A stretch of DNA of 64,000 nucleotides. It comes from Roseibium algicola. GTDB taxonomy: Bacteria > Pseudomonadota > Alphaproteobacteria > Rhizobiales > Stappiaceae. Both the position numbers and the translations under genes were made by a program. The stretch's first letter is position 1. The number at the start of each line of letters is the position of its first letter. Under the pieces are notes generated by a model. It had not been told where the DNA came from and ran no database searches. It saw only the letters and a program-made list of their open reading frames with translations. Where the stretch lies: the NCBI RefSeq assembly GCF_001999245.1, contig NZ_CP019630.1, positions 1,550,001 to 1,614,000 of the forward strand, given 5' to 3'. Shown here piece by piece: positions 16,787 to 25,390 of the stretch.

Positions 16787-18431
16787 AAAGGGCCTCCTTG
16801 AAGGGATCCTCCCCAACCCGGCGATAGGCTTCCAGGAAGGTCTCTTCTTTGCCGTTCCGCAGGCCGAGATAGGTATCGACCAGCTTCTCGATGGCATCGA
16901 CCACTTCTTCAGACGAGAAGCCGCGGCCGACGATTTCACCAATGGACGCGTTTTCGTTGGCGGAGCCACCAAGCGTCACCTGATAGAATTCCTCGCCCTT
17001 CTTCTCCAGGCCGAGAATGCCGATGTGGCCGACATGGTGGTGACCACAGGCGTTGATGCAGCCGGAGATCTTGATCTTCAGCTCACCGATCTCGGCCTGC
17101 CGTTCCGCAGCACCGAAGCGTTCGGAGATCCGCTGCGCAACCGGAATGGAGCGGGCGGTTGCCAGGGCGCAATAGTCCATGCCCGGGCAGGCGATGATGT
17201 CGGTGATCAGACCGGCATTGCCTTCCGCGATACGCGCGGCCACCAACTCGTCGAACAGCGCCGGCAGGTCGTCCAGCTTCACATGCGGCAGGATCACGTT
17301 CTGCTCGTGGCTGATGCGGATCTCGTCATGACCGTATTTCTCGGCAAGGTTCGCGATCACATCCATCTGCTCATCCGACGCATCACCCGGGATGCCGCCG
17401 ATCGGCTTCATGGACAATGTGACGGACGTATAGCCAGGGACCCGGTGCGGGTTGAGGTTATGCGCCGTGAACTGGGCAAAGGCTGCATCCGCCGCCTTGC
17501 GTGTTTCAACGGCAGCCGAGGTCGCATTGCCCACTTCCAGCGGAGGCGGAGCAAAATAAGCTTCGATGCGGCGCACTTCCTCGTCCGGCAGGCGCAGGAC
17601 CCCGAAGCGGATCTTTTCGAATTCGGCCTCGATATCCGCCTTCAGTTCGTCCAGACCGGTTTCATGGACCAGGATCTTGATGCGGGCCTTGTACTTGTTG
17701 TCGCGGCGGCCGTAGCGGTTATAGACGCGCAGGATCGCTTCCGAGTAGGCAAGCAGATCTTCCTCGGGAAGGAAGTCGCGCACCTTGCGGCCGATCATCG
17801 GCGTACGGCCAAGTCCGCCACCAACGAAGACCACGAACCCGATCTCACCGGCATCGTTGCGTGCGAGCTGCAGACCGATATCGTGAACCTGGACGGCAGC
17901 ACGGTCGTTCGGTGCGCCTGTGATGGCGATCTTGAACTTGCGCGGCAGGAACGAGAATTCCGGATGCAGCGATGACCACTGGCGCAGGATTTCCGCATAG
18001 GGGCGCGGGTCGGCGATCTCGTCGGCGGCAGCACCGGCGAAGTGATCCGCGGTCACGTTTCGAATGCAGTTGCCCGACGTCTGGATGGCATGCATCTCGA
18101 CTTCTGCCAGCTCTTCCAGGATCTTCGGCGTATCTTCCAGTTTCGGCCAATTGAACTGGATGTTCTGGCGCGTGGTGAAGTGGCCGTAGCTCTGGTCGTA
18201 CGTGCGGGCGATATGGGCAAGCTTGCGCATCTGCTGGCCGTTGAGCGTGCCATAGGGAATGGCAACGCGCAGCATGTAGGCATGGAGCTGCAGGTAGAGA
18301 CCGTTCATCAGGCGCAGCGGCTTGAACTCGTCCTCGGAAAGTTCGCCAGCCAGACGGCGGCGGACCTGGTCCTTGAACTGCTCGGTACGCTGGTTCACGA
18401 AGCTCGCGTCAAATTCGTCGTAACGGTACAT
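16773..18431 (-). CDS. cysI: Nitrite/sulfite reductase hemoprotein (CysI type)
   Basis: This 552-residue siroheme/4Fe-4S enzyme reduces sulfite to sulfide. It has the two tandem ferrite-reductase-like halves of the family: N-terminal GTLNGQQMRKLAHIARTYDQSYGHFTTRQNIQFNWPKLED, then TSGNCIRNVTADHFAG. The cluster-binding motifs are CPGMDYCALA and SGCINACGHHHVGHIGILG near residues 415 and 455. The ATG at 18431 is preceded by GAGGAGAG. It follows the DUF2849 gene by 62 bp and overlaps cysH. Because siroheme synthase and APS reductase are in the same operon, sulfite rather than nitrite is the expected substrate. Confidence 0.9.
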   Translation of the reverse strand: MYRYDEFDASFVNQRTEQFKDQVRRRLAGELSEDEFKPLRLMNGLYLQLHAYMLRVAIPYGTLNGQQMRKLAHIARTYDQSYGHFTTRQNIQFNWPKLEDTPKILEELAEVEMHAIQTSGNCIRNVTADHFAGAAADEIADPRPYAEILRQWSSLHPEFSFLPRKFKIAITGAPNDRAAVQVHDIGLQLARNDAGEIGFVVFVGGGLGRTPMIGRKVRDFLPEEDLLAYSEAILRVYNRYGRRDNKYKARIKILVHETGLDELKADIEAEFEKIRFGVLRLPDEEVRRIEAYFAPPPLEVGNATSAAVETRKAADAAFAQFTAHNLNPHRVPGYTSVTLSMKPIGGIPGDASDEQMDVIANLAEKYGHDEIRISHEQNVILPHVKLDDLPALFDELVAARIAEGNAGLITDIIACPGMDYCALATARSIPVAQRISERFGAAERQAEIGELKIKISGCINACGHHHVGHIGILGLEKKGEEFYQVTLGGSANENASIGEIVGRGFSSEEVVDAIEKLVDTYLGLRNGKEETFLEAYRRVGEDPFKEALYGAA

Positions 18432-18493
18432 GTCTCAATCTCTCCTCAGCGGGCGCTGCCATGGAAGGCGCTGCCCTGCCCTTCATTGTTGTT

Positions 18494-18793
18494 TCAGGCG
18501 GAAACCGCCTGGGCCTGCTTGCCCAGTTCCGGGTGGGTGGTCGGGCCGGTTGCCCGGATCTTTTCGCGCAGGCGCACCGGTACGATGACGCCCTCTTCCA
18601 CGGTCACGTCCATCTCGTAGACACCAACGACTTTCTGGTTCTTCTCGGCTTCAAGACCTTCGGCCAAGGCTGCCGCGACCGCTTCCTTGCCGTCATAAAC
18701 CTTAGCCAGCGTAATGCGCTCGACCCAGGAACCGTTTTCCGCGAGCCAGACAACATCGCCGTTCAAAAGGCGGTTGGCGGTGATGACTTTCAT
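18494..18793 (-). CDS. DUF2849 domain protein
   Basis: This 99-residue protein of the DUF2849 family has MKVITANRLLNGDVVWLAENGSW at the start and VVGVYEMDVTVEEGVIVPVRLREKIRATGPT near the end. No enzymatic motif is visible and the family function is unknown, but it is almost always found between cysG and cysI in alphaproteobacteria, so a role in siroheme insertion or sulfite reduction is suspected. It sits 21 bp after cysG and 62 bp before cysI on the same strand. Confidence 0.82.
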   Translation of the reverse strand: MKVITANRLLNGDVVWLAENGSWVERITLAKVYDGKEAVAAALAEGLEAEKNQKVVGVYEMDVTVEEGVIVPVRLREKIRATGPTTHPELGKQAQAVSA

Positions 18794-18814
18794 GTGCGTC
18801 CACTCTCTTCAAGT

Positions 18815-20278
18815 TCAGGCGGCTACAACCCGGGCGGCGAGCTGCGGCGCCAGGGGTTCGGCCTTGTCCATTGCGGCATGGCCCACGGCCTCGCCGATCA
18901 CGATCAGAACCGGTCCGTCGATCACCGCGCGGTTCGACAGCACCGCGAGTTCGGACAGGGTTCCGGCAAATTGGCGTTCGTCCGGGTGTGCCGCATTCTC
19001 GATCACGGCAACCGGTGTTTCAGGTTTCAGGCCTGCGCCGATCATCTTCTCGGCAACGGCAGCTGCCACGGTCCGGCCCATGTAGACGGCCACCGTCGCG
19101 CCCTTGAGTGCCAGCCCAGCCCAATCCGGCAGGGTTTCGGACTTGGCATTGTGGCCGGTAGCGAAAACCAGGTTGGAGGCGACACCGCGCAACGTGAGCG
19201 GGATCTGGGCTGACGCTGCCGCGGCGAAGGCTGCCGTGACGCCTGGAACAATTTCAAAGCCGATACCACCTTCGCGAAGCGCTTCCATTTCTTCCGCCGC
19301 ACGGCCAAAGATCATCGGATCTCCAGCTTTCAGACGCACGACTTTCAAGCCCTTGCGGCCAAGCTCGACCAGGAGCTCGGAAATTTCGGACTGCGGCACG
19401 GAATGAGCGCCCTTGCGCTTGCCCACTGAAATGCGCTCCGCATCGCGGCGGCCCATGGCAACGACATTTGCCGGCACCAGCGCATCGTGAACGATGACGT
19501 CGGCTTCCTGCAGCAGGCGCTGCGCGCGCAGGGTCAACAGGTCTTCCGCGCCCGGCCCGGCACCGACAAGCCAGACAAAACCGGGCTCGTCCGCCATCGA
19601 ATTCAACAACCGCTGTGCCTCGGAACGGGCGACATCAGCCTTGCCTGCATAGAGATTGGTTGCGACCGAACCGGAGAAGAAGCGCGCCCAGAAACTGCGG
19701 CGCAGCCCCCCGTCGCGGATCACCTTGGTTGCGGCATCGCGGAAACTTTCGGCAAGACGCGCCAGCTCGCCGGTCGAACGCGGCAGCATGGCTTCAATGC
19801 GCGCGCGGATGTGGCGCGACAGGACAGGACCGACACCGGTCGAGGTTATCGCAACGGCGATCGGTGCGCGATTGACCAGGGCACCGGTGTAGAAATCGCA
19901 CAGTTCCGGCTTGTCGACCGCATTGACTGGAACGCCCTGCGCCCGTGCCGCATCGACAACAGCCTTGTCGAGGTCCCAGTCTTCGCGTGCGGAAAAGACC
20001 AGAGCGGCGTCCTTCAGATGACCAGGCTGGAAATCCTCGGCAAGATGCTCGGTCTCGAAGAGGTCAATAGCCTCCTGCAGATCCGGTTCGACAATTTTGC
20101 AAACGACGACGATCCGGGCGTTGGTTTCCCCCAGGAGACGAACCTTTGCAGCAGCTTCACCGCCGTGCCCGACAACGAGCACACGCCGGCCGGCAACCTT
20201 CATGAAGGCCGGAAACACGTCGAGCCGGTCTTCCGGCTTTTTCAGTGTTTTCAGAGTGTCGCCACCACGGCTAGTCAT
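18815..20278 (-). CDS. cysG: Siroheme synthase CysG (trifunctional)
   Basis: The 487-residue protein makes siroheme from uroporphyrinogen III. The N-terminal domain (residues about 15-220) is the precorrin-2 dehydrogenase/ferrochelatase with the NAD site VLVVGHGGEAAAKVRLL and SARAQG-type helices. The C-terminal domain (about 230-480) is the SAM-dependent uroporphyrinogen methyltransferase, with VWLVGAGPGAEDLLTLRAQRLLQEADVIVHDALV, VRLKAGDPMIFGRAAEEMEAL and EIVPGVTAAFAAAASAQIPLTLRG. ATG at 20278 has GGAG about 10 nt upstream. It is the first gene of the leftward sulfate-reduction operon and supplies the cofactor for the cysI product. Confidence 0.92.
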   Translation of the reverse strand: MTSRGGDTLKTLKKPEDRLDVFPAFMKVAGRRVLVVGHGGEAAAKVRLLGETNARIVVVCKIVEPDLQEAIDLFETEHLAEDFQPGHLKDAALVFSAREDWDLDKAVVDAARAQGVPVNAVDKPELCDFYTGALVNRAPIAVAITSTGVGPVLSRHIRARIEAMLPRSTGELARLAESFRDAATKVIRDGGLRRSFWARFFSGSVATNLYAGKADVARSEAQRLLNSMADEPGFVWLVGAGPGAEDLLTLRAQRLLQEADVIVHDALVPANVVAMGRRDAERISVGKRKGAHSVPQSEISELLVELGRKGLKVVRLKAGDPMIFGRAAEEMEALREGGIGFEIVPGVTAAFAAAASAQIPLTLRGVASNLVFATGHNAKSETLPDWAGLALKGATVAVYMGRTVAAAVAEKMIGAGLKPETPVAVIENAAHPDERQFAGTLSELAVLSNRAVIDGPVLIVIGEAVGHAAMDKAEPLAPQLAARVVAA

Positions 20279-20642
20279 CGTCAGGGTCTCCAGTCCCAGT
20301 TTGATGGGTCTAATGTAATCGGCAGCCCTTGCCTGCGCCGGGCACCGGATTTCAAAGCTGGAAACAGAAGCGGAATAGTTTTTTGCAATCCTCTGATTTG
20401 GCCAATTTCAATTCCCGGCAGCCGGTCAGAGTGATTTTTGCGAGGAAAAATTTCCAACGGGCCTGGTCCGGTTGAAAGAGTTTTCCTCCTGTTAAAACGG
20501 GCAGTGAACGCCCCGTTCAGCCCTCACTTGCAACGGCGTTCAGCCTTCCGGGGAAGCGTGCGTCTTTCTTGATGCCGCAGCGGAATTCGCTTAGCTTTTC
20601 CAGATGGCTGGCACTCGGCCGGAATGGCATCAAGGGGGTATG
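20279..20642. other. Divergent intergenic region upstream of cysG
   Basis: About 360 bp carry the cysG promoter (leftward) and that of the secreted protein gene (rightward). No clear operator, riboswitch or RNA could be assigned. Confidence 0.4.
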
Positions 20643-21734
20643 ATGCGCCTTGTTCACTCATTGGTTGCCGCGGGACTACTGCTCCTCGGCAGCCTCGGCA
20701 TCGGTCATGCGGCCGTTGTCGACAAATTTCGTATCGGCAGCTGGAATGGCAGCGCTTTCACGGACGACCAGAACGGCGCCTTCTCGACCTGTGTTGCATC
20801 GGCTGACTATCGCAGCGGCATCACGCTGTATGTTCAGGTCGACACGAATTACAACTGGGCCATCGGCTTTTCGGCACCTCACTGGAACATGAAGGTCGGC
20901 GCGGATATTGCGCTTCAGTATCGCATCGACCGGGGCGCGTGGCAGAGTGGCGTTGCCAAGGCAACATCGAAGGATCTGGCGCGCATGCAAATGCCGAGAG
21001 GTGGCTACATCATCACCCGGTTCCGCCGGGGCCGAACGCTCTACGTTCGAGATGGCACCTACAATTACGAATTCCGCCTGACAGGCACCTCTCGCCTGAT
21101 GGCACGTCTTGCCAAATGCGTGGAGCAGAACATCGCACGGTACGGTGCGGCACCCGTTGCCGGCGCTCCAGGCGCCAACTCTCAAGGCGGCCTCGGACAT
21201 TCCGCCCCGACCAAGGACGAAGCGGCGGCATCCAGTTCGGCGACCGACCCGCAACTTGCCATCGAAGCGACCCAGGCCCTGTTCAACCTGATGGGCAGCG
21301 CTGGCCTGTCCGGACTAAAACTTATTCCCGACGGCCAGCGCGAAGAAGATCTGAACGGCCTTCATGCTGTTGCCACCAACGACGCACGCACGATTGTGGC
21401 GCATATTTTTCCGGCAGGCAGCTACCAATCGGAAGAAGAACTGATGTCGCTTATTGTTGCCGACAGCCAGAAGAAATGTGCGGAAGGCAAATTCACCTCA
21501 GGTTCCGAACGGATCAACGAGAACGGCAAACCGATCTATACAAGTTACGCCAACTGCGAGACGGGCGACTTCCAGTTGATCGAGCGGGTCGCCATCGCAA
21601 AGCGCAACGCAGGCGGGGTCTTCATTTACGGCGTGGCGGATACTTACGTCGGCGAAGGCGGCGGCGCACCGGTTTCTCCGCCTGAACTGACGGATCCGGA
21701 TTTCTACTCGGCAATCGCAAACGCTGCGGAGTAA
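20643..21734 (+). CDS. Secreted protein of unknown function
   Basis: I do not recognise this 363-residue protein. It has a clear signal peptide (residues about 1-22: MRLVHSLVAAGLLLLGSLGIGHA). A first region (about 25-155) has aromatic-rich strands such as TLYVQVDTNYNWAIGFSAPHWNM and two cysteines. A Ser/Ala/Gly-rich linker (about 160-200) follows, then a second domain (about 205-350) with LKLIPDGQREEDLNGLHAVATNDARTIVAHIFPAG and a Cys pair (KKCAEGKF, YANCETGDF). Two ATGs, 20640 and 20643, follow AAGGGGG; the second has the better spacing. It is a single gene ending near the thiolase terminator and is probably periplasmic. Confidence 0.7.
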   Translation: MRLVHSLVAAGLLLLGSLGIGHAAVVDKFRIGSWNGSAFTDDQNGAFSTCVASADYRSGITLYVQVDTNYNWAIGFSAPHWNMKVGADIALQYRIDRGAWQSGVAKATSKDLARMQMPRGGYIITRFRRGRTLYVRDGTYNYEFRLTGTSRLMARLAKCVEQNIARYGAAPVAGAPGANSQGGLGHSAPTKDEAAASSSATDPQLAIEATQALFNLMGSAGLSGLKLIPDGQREEDLNGLHAVATNDARTIVAHIFPAGSYQSEEELMSLIVADSQKKCAEGKFTSGSERINENGKPIYTSYANCETGDFQLIERVAIAKRNAGGVFIYGVADTYVGEGGGAPVSPPELTDPDFYSAIANAAE

Positions 21735-21828
21735 GTCTAAACGGACAACCTATCGCCCGATCCAGCCCGGCCAACGATTTTTGCGAATATGTCATCGCGT
21801 AAGAAAATGCCTGATCTCGCGAACAAAA

Positions 21829-21852
21829 AAGAGGGCGATTTCCCGCCCTCTT
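21829..21852 (-). terminator. Terminator of the thiolase gene
   Basis: AAGAGGGCG pairs perfectly with CGCCCTCTT around ATTTCC. On the minus strand a TTTTTT run follows directly, giving a good intrinsic terminator 34 bp after the thiolase stop. Confidence 0.8.
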
Positions 21853-21885
21853 CCAAAACATTTTCAGACGCAGATTGCCTGCCGA

Positions 21886-23052
21886 TTACTTCATCGCCTG
21901 CATCACGGACACGAAGTTGGCCACCGCGGCACCACCCATGTTGAAGATGCCGCCGATCTCGGCGTTCTTGACCTGGATTTCGCCGGCAGTGCCTGTCAGC
22001 TGCATGGCAGTGAGCACGTGCATGGAGACACCCGTGGCGCCAATCGGATGGCCCTTGGCCTTCAGACCACCGGACGGGTTCACCGGCAGCTTGCCGCCCA
22101 TTTCCGTCCAGCCTTCCAGCACGGCGCGAGCGCCCTCGCCTTCCCTGGTGAGGCCCATGGCTTCATATTCGATCAGCTCGGCAATGGTGAAACAGTCGTG
22201 GGTCTCGACGAAAGACAGATCGTCCAGCGCCAGATTGGCATCGCCGAGTGCCTGACCCCAGGCCTTGTAACAGCCTTCGAACTTCAGGATGTCGCGCTTC
22301 GACATCGGCAGGAAATCCTGCACATGGGCAAGAGCGCGGAAGGCAACCGCCTTCTTCATGCCGAGAGCCGTTGCAGGATCGGTCAGGACGAGTGCGGCGG
22401 CACCGTCGGACACCAGCGAACAGTCGGTGCGCTTCAGCGGACCGGCGACAAAGGGGTTCTTTTCCGATTCCGCACGGCAGAAGTCGAAACCGAGGTCCTT
22501 GCGCATCTGGGCGTAGGGGTTGCCGACACCGTTCTTGTGGTTCTTCGATGCAATCTTGGCCAGGGCATCGGACTGGTCGCCGTACTTCTGGAAGTACGCG
22601 TCGGCGATCTTGCCGAAGACGCCGGCGAAGCCTGCCGGGATATCGCCTTCTTCCTTCAAATAGGAGGCCTTGAGCAGGTTCTTGCCGATTTCCGGGCCGG
22701 GCGTCGTGGTCATCTGCTCGACACCGACGACCAGCACGAAGCGGGCGTCGCCCGAAGCAATGGCGCGCACGCCCTGATGCACGGCGGCAGAGCCGGTGGC
22801 GCAGGCGTTTTCGACACGGGTTGCCGGTTTGAAACGCAGCGCCGGATCGGCCTGCAGCACCAGCGAAGCGGTGAAGTCCTGTGCCGAGAAACCGGCATTG
22901 AAATGACCGAGCAGGATCTCGTCGACATCTCCCGGCTCGATACCCGCGTCCTTGATGGCATCGACCGCCACCTTGACGATCATGCTTTCAACCGTCTCTT
23001 CCGAATGCTTGCCGAAGGGCATGTGTGCCCAACCCACCATGGCTGCCGTCAT
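21886..23052 (-). CDS. Acetyl-CoA acetyltransferase / SCP2-type thiolase
   Basis: This 388-residue thiolase-fold enzyme condenses or cleaves acyl-CoA. The nucleophile cysteine lies in RVENACATGSAAVHQGVRAI (about residues 82-101). HDCFTIAELIEYEAMGL and NPSGGLKAKGHPIGATGVSM carry the catalytic histidines of the SCP2/thiolase-like branch. That branch differs from classic biosynthetic PhaA by its start AMVGWAHMPFGKHSEETVESM. The substrate chain length is not predictable. ATG at 23052 follows GGAGGAAG. It is a monocistronic leftward gene with a strong terminator. Confidence 0.85.
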   Translation of the reverse strand: MTAAMVGWAHMPFGKHSEETVESMIVKVAVDAIKDAGIEPGDVDEILLGHFNAGFSAQDFTASLVLQADPALRFKPATRVENACATGSAAVHQGVRAIASGDARFVLVVGVEQMTTTPGPEIGKNLLKASYLKEEGDIPAGFAGVFGKIADAYFQKYGDQSDALAKIASKNHKNGVGNPYAQMRKDLGFDFCRAESEKNPFVAGPLKRTDCSLVSDGAAALVLTDPATALGMKKAVAFRALAHVQDFLPMSKRDILKFEGCYKAWGQALGDANLALDDLSFVETHDCFTIAELIEYEAMGLTREGEGARAVLEGWTEMGGKLPVNPSGGLKAKGHPIGATGVSMHVLTAMQLTGTAGEIQVKNAEIGGIFNMGGAAVANFVSVMQAMK

Positions 23053-23264
23053 GACACTTCCTCCAGGTTTTTCGCCCGTAAGATGAAACCCGATTTCCGC
23101 CGGATCTCTTGTCCGTGCGGGGGGCTCCATCTTACGTAAGTTCTGTGTGCGGGGACAGTTCCAGCTTCCATGTTGCTTTGCAAGAAGAAACTGACCTAAA
23201 CGTCATAACAATATTTTTCCATGTTTTATTTCAGTTACTTAACTAAGATAGTCCAAAGAGATAA

Positions 23265-23455
23265 CACGCGTTGGCCACGCAAGCGCGGCATGTCGGGGGC
23301 TTCCGTCTTCAGCGAGGCCCGGAGCAGGCAAACTTAATGAGATGGTCACACCCCTGTCACTTAAGCCATGTAGGAAAAGCGCGTTCCGGACAAAATCGTG
23401 TTTCGTTCCTTTTCAGTAGCTCCACCGGTCCTGCCTCGCAGGGCCGGTTTTTGCA
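23265..23455 (+). ncRNA. Possible small RNA ending at an orphan terminator
   Basis: A transcript of about 185 nt is suggested by a loose promoter-like pair (TTAACT near 23240, ATAACA about 16 bp later) and the 11-bp stem plus T-run at 23424-23452. No ribosome binding site with a credible coding frame fits between them. The sequence matches no RNA family I can identify. The start is a guess. Confidence 0.3.
23424..23452 (+). terminator. Orphan intrinsic terminator
   Basis: An 11-bp stem (ACCGGTCCTGC with GCAGGGCCGGT, one T-G pair) with a CTC loop is followed by TTTT. The nearest plus-strand gene upstream ends 1.7 kb away at 21734, with a convergent gene in between. Confidence 0.7.
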
Positions 23456-23546
23456 TGTGCTCATCCTCCCCGTTCCACATGTGCGACGCAATTCACACAT
23501 CGCTTACCGAAAGCAATTGCCGAACGACTTTTTCAACACTGTTCAC

Positions 23547-23573
23547 TTGACCTGAGAAGGCGCTGGATATAGC
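23547..23573 (+). promoter_or_regulatory. Candidate promoter of the alpha-glucosidase gene
   Basis: TTGACC (23547-23552) and TATAGC (23568-23573) with a 15-bp spacer lie immediately before the LacI-type operator, so a repressor bound there would block the start site. Confidence 0.45.
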
Positions 23574-23575
23574 CA

Positions 23576-23591
23576 TTCAAAGCGCTTTGAA
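23576..23591. promoter_or_regulatory. LacI-family operator, perfect palindrome
   Basis: TTCAAAGCGCTTTGAA is a perfect 16-bp inverted repeat with the central CG typical of LacI-family sites. It overlaps an in-frame TTG codon (23587), which supports the downstream start for the enzyme. The regulator may be an AglR-like protein; the LacI gene at 41747 is another candidate. Confidence 0.75.
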
Positions 23592-23634
23592 ACCCATTAA
23601 GACCGCCTCAGAAGCGGAACGGAGACAACCGGCA

Positions 23635-25305
23635 ATGTTCGAAGAAGCCGAAACGGGCCTGGAGGCTGATGTGCCGTCAGACATGAAGAATGACCCGGAT
23701 TGGTGGCGTGGAGCGGTGATCTACCAGATCTATCCGCGCTCCTTCAACGACACCAATGGTGATGGCATAGGCGACCTCAACGGCGTCAGCGAACGCATGG
23801 ACTACATTGCCTCGTTGGGCGTCGATGCCATCTGGCTGTCGCCTTTCTTCACCTCGCCGATGGATGATTTCGGTTACGATGTCTCCGACTATGAAGATGT
23901 CGACCCGATGTTCGGCACGCTTGCCGATTTCGACCGCATGCTGGCTGCCGCTCATGCGCGCGGCCTGAAGGTGATCATCGATCTGGTGATTTCGCACACC
24001 TCCGACCAGCATCCCTGGTTTGTCGAAAGCCGTTCGTCACGCGACAATGCCAAGGCCGACTGGTTCGTTTGGGCCGACGCCAAGCCGGACGGCACGGTGC
24101 CGACCAACTGGCTTTCGATCTTCGGCGGCCCGGCCTGGGAATGGGACAGCCGCCGGCGCCAGTATTACATGCACAATTTCCTGACCAGCCAGCCGGATCT
24201 GAACTTCCATAACCCTGAGGTTCAGGACGCGGTTCTGGGTGCCGCCAGGTTCTGGCTCGACCGCGGTGTCGACGGGTTCCGCCTCGACACGGTGAACTTC
24301 TATTTCCACGACAAGCAGCTCCGGGACAACCCACCCCTGAGCGCGACTGAAATGCCGTCCACCGTCGATCCGACCAACCCCTACGGCTATCAGGATCACC
24401 TTTACGACAAGACCCAGCCGGAAAACCTGTTGTTTCTTGAGAAGCTGCGCGCGCTCCTGGACAAATATCCGGGCACGACGTCCGTCGGTGAAATCGGCGC
24501 AGACGGACAGGCCGTGGAACTGACGGCCTCCTACACGGAAGCCGGCAAGCGCATTCACATGGCCTACAGCTTCGACCTGCTGACACCCCAGCATTCTGCG
24601 CCCTACATCCGCAAGATCGTGGAAGAGATGAACGCCGGCATCGGCTCCGGCTGGGCCTCCTGGGCGCTGTCGAACCACGACGTGAAGCGGGTCGCCAGCC
24701 GCTGGGGTGAGGATCTGGACATTGCCCGGTTCGCACCGCTTGAAACTGCACTCTGCGCCTCGCTGCGTGGCACCCCCTGCCTTTACCAGGGCGAAGAACT
24801 CGGCCTGCCGCAGGCTGAAGTTCCTTTTGAAAAGCTGCAGGATCCCTACGGCATCCGCTTCTGGCCGGAATACAAGGGCCGCGACGGCTGCCGGACACCA
24901 ATGCCGTGGGTGAAAGACAACAGCAACGCCGGTTTCTCCGAAGCCGAGCCCTGGCTTCCGGTCGCGCAGGATCATCTGGCGCTTGCCGCCTTCGAACAGG
25001 ACAAGGACGAAAGCTCCATCCTGAACCGGAACCGGGCCTTCTATGCCTGGCGGCAGGCTCAGGATCCCCTGAAGAAGGGCGACATGGTGTTTCTGGACAG
25101 CCAGGACAACACGCTGGTCTTCACCCGCAGCCATCAGGGTGAGACCGTGCTGTGCGCCTTCAACCTCGGCACCGAGCCGGCCACCGTTACCTTGAGCGGA
25201 CTGGAGCTGGAAGACCTCAATGCACCCGGCTTCAACGGCACGCTGGAGGGCGCCACGATTGTGCTCCAGGGTCTCGACGCGCTGTTTGCCCGCGTGAAAT
25301 CCTGA
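23635..25305 (+). CDS. GH13 alpha-glucosidase (oligo-1,6-/trehalose-/sucrose-type)
   Basis: This 556-residue glycoside hydrolase family 13 enzyme splits alpha-linked glucosides. GH13 conserved regions are visible: VIYQIYPRSFNDTNGDGIGDLNGV near the N-terminus, DLVISHTSDQHPWF, the nucleophile in GVDGFRLDTVNF, the acid/base in TTSVGEIGADG, and the transition-state stabiliser in ALSNHDVKR. The C-terminal beta domain ends with GLDALFARVKS. ATG at 23635 (GGAG 10 nt upstream) is preferred over an in-frame TTG at 23587 that lies inside the operator and next to the predicted transcription start. It looks cytoplasmic, with no signal peptide. It is probably induced by alpha-glucosides through LacI-type repression. 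A terminator follows at 25325. Confidence 0.88.
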   Translation: MFEEAETGLEADVPSDMKNDPDWWRGAVIYQIYPRSFNDTNGDGIGDLNGVSERMDYIASLGVDAIWLSPFFTSPMDDFGYDVSDYEDVDPMFGTLADFDRMLAAAHARGLKVIIDLVISHTSDQHPWFVESRSSRDNAKADWFVWADAKPDGTVPTNWLSIFGGPAWEWDSRRRQYYMHNFLTSQPDLNFHNPEVQDAVLGAARFWLDRGVDGFRLDTVNFYFHDKQLRDNPPLSATEMPSTVDPTNPYGYQDHLYDKTQPENLLFLEKLRALLDKYPGTTSVGEIGADGQAVELTASYTEAGKRIHMAYSFDLLTPQHSAPYIRKIVEEMNAGIGSGWASWALSNHDVKRVASRWGEDLDIARFAPLETALCASLRGTPCLYQGEELGLPQAEVPFEKLQDPYGIRFWPEYKGRDGCRTPMPWVKDNSNAGFSEAEPWLPVAQDHLALAAFEQDKDESSILNRNRAFYAWRQAQDPLKKGDMVFLDSQDNTLVFTRSHQGETVLCAFNLGTEPATVTLSGLELEDLNAPGFNGTLEGATIVLQGLDALFARVKS

Positions 25306-25324
25306 TTTCGCGCCTTCAATTCGG

Positions 25325-25360
25325 GCTCCGGCACGGCTAAATAGTCGCGCCGGAGCTTTT
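25325..25360 (+). terminator. Terminator of the alpha-glucosidase gene
   Basis: GCTCCGGC (25325-25332) pairs with GCCGGAGC (25349-25356), followed by TTTT. Confidence 0.7.
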
Positions 25361-25390
25361 CCGGCCTAGCAAACCAACGCCGGACCTTTC

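Larger units (their letters stand above)
23053..23634. other. Long divergent intergenic region between thiolase and alpha-glucosidase genes
   Basis: About 580 bp. It contains an AT-rich promoter-like block (23205-23265), a strong plus-strand terminator (23424-23452) that ends no recognised gene, and the promoter and operator of the alpha-glucosidase (23547-23591). A 94-codon frame at 23271-23555 runs through the terminator and is not credible. Confidence 0.6.

Noticed and set aside
23271..23555. 94-codon frame in the thiolase/alpha-glucosidase gap
   Set aside because: It runs through a strong terminator, lacks a ribosome binding site and resembles no protein.
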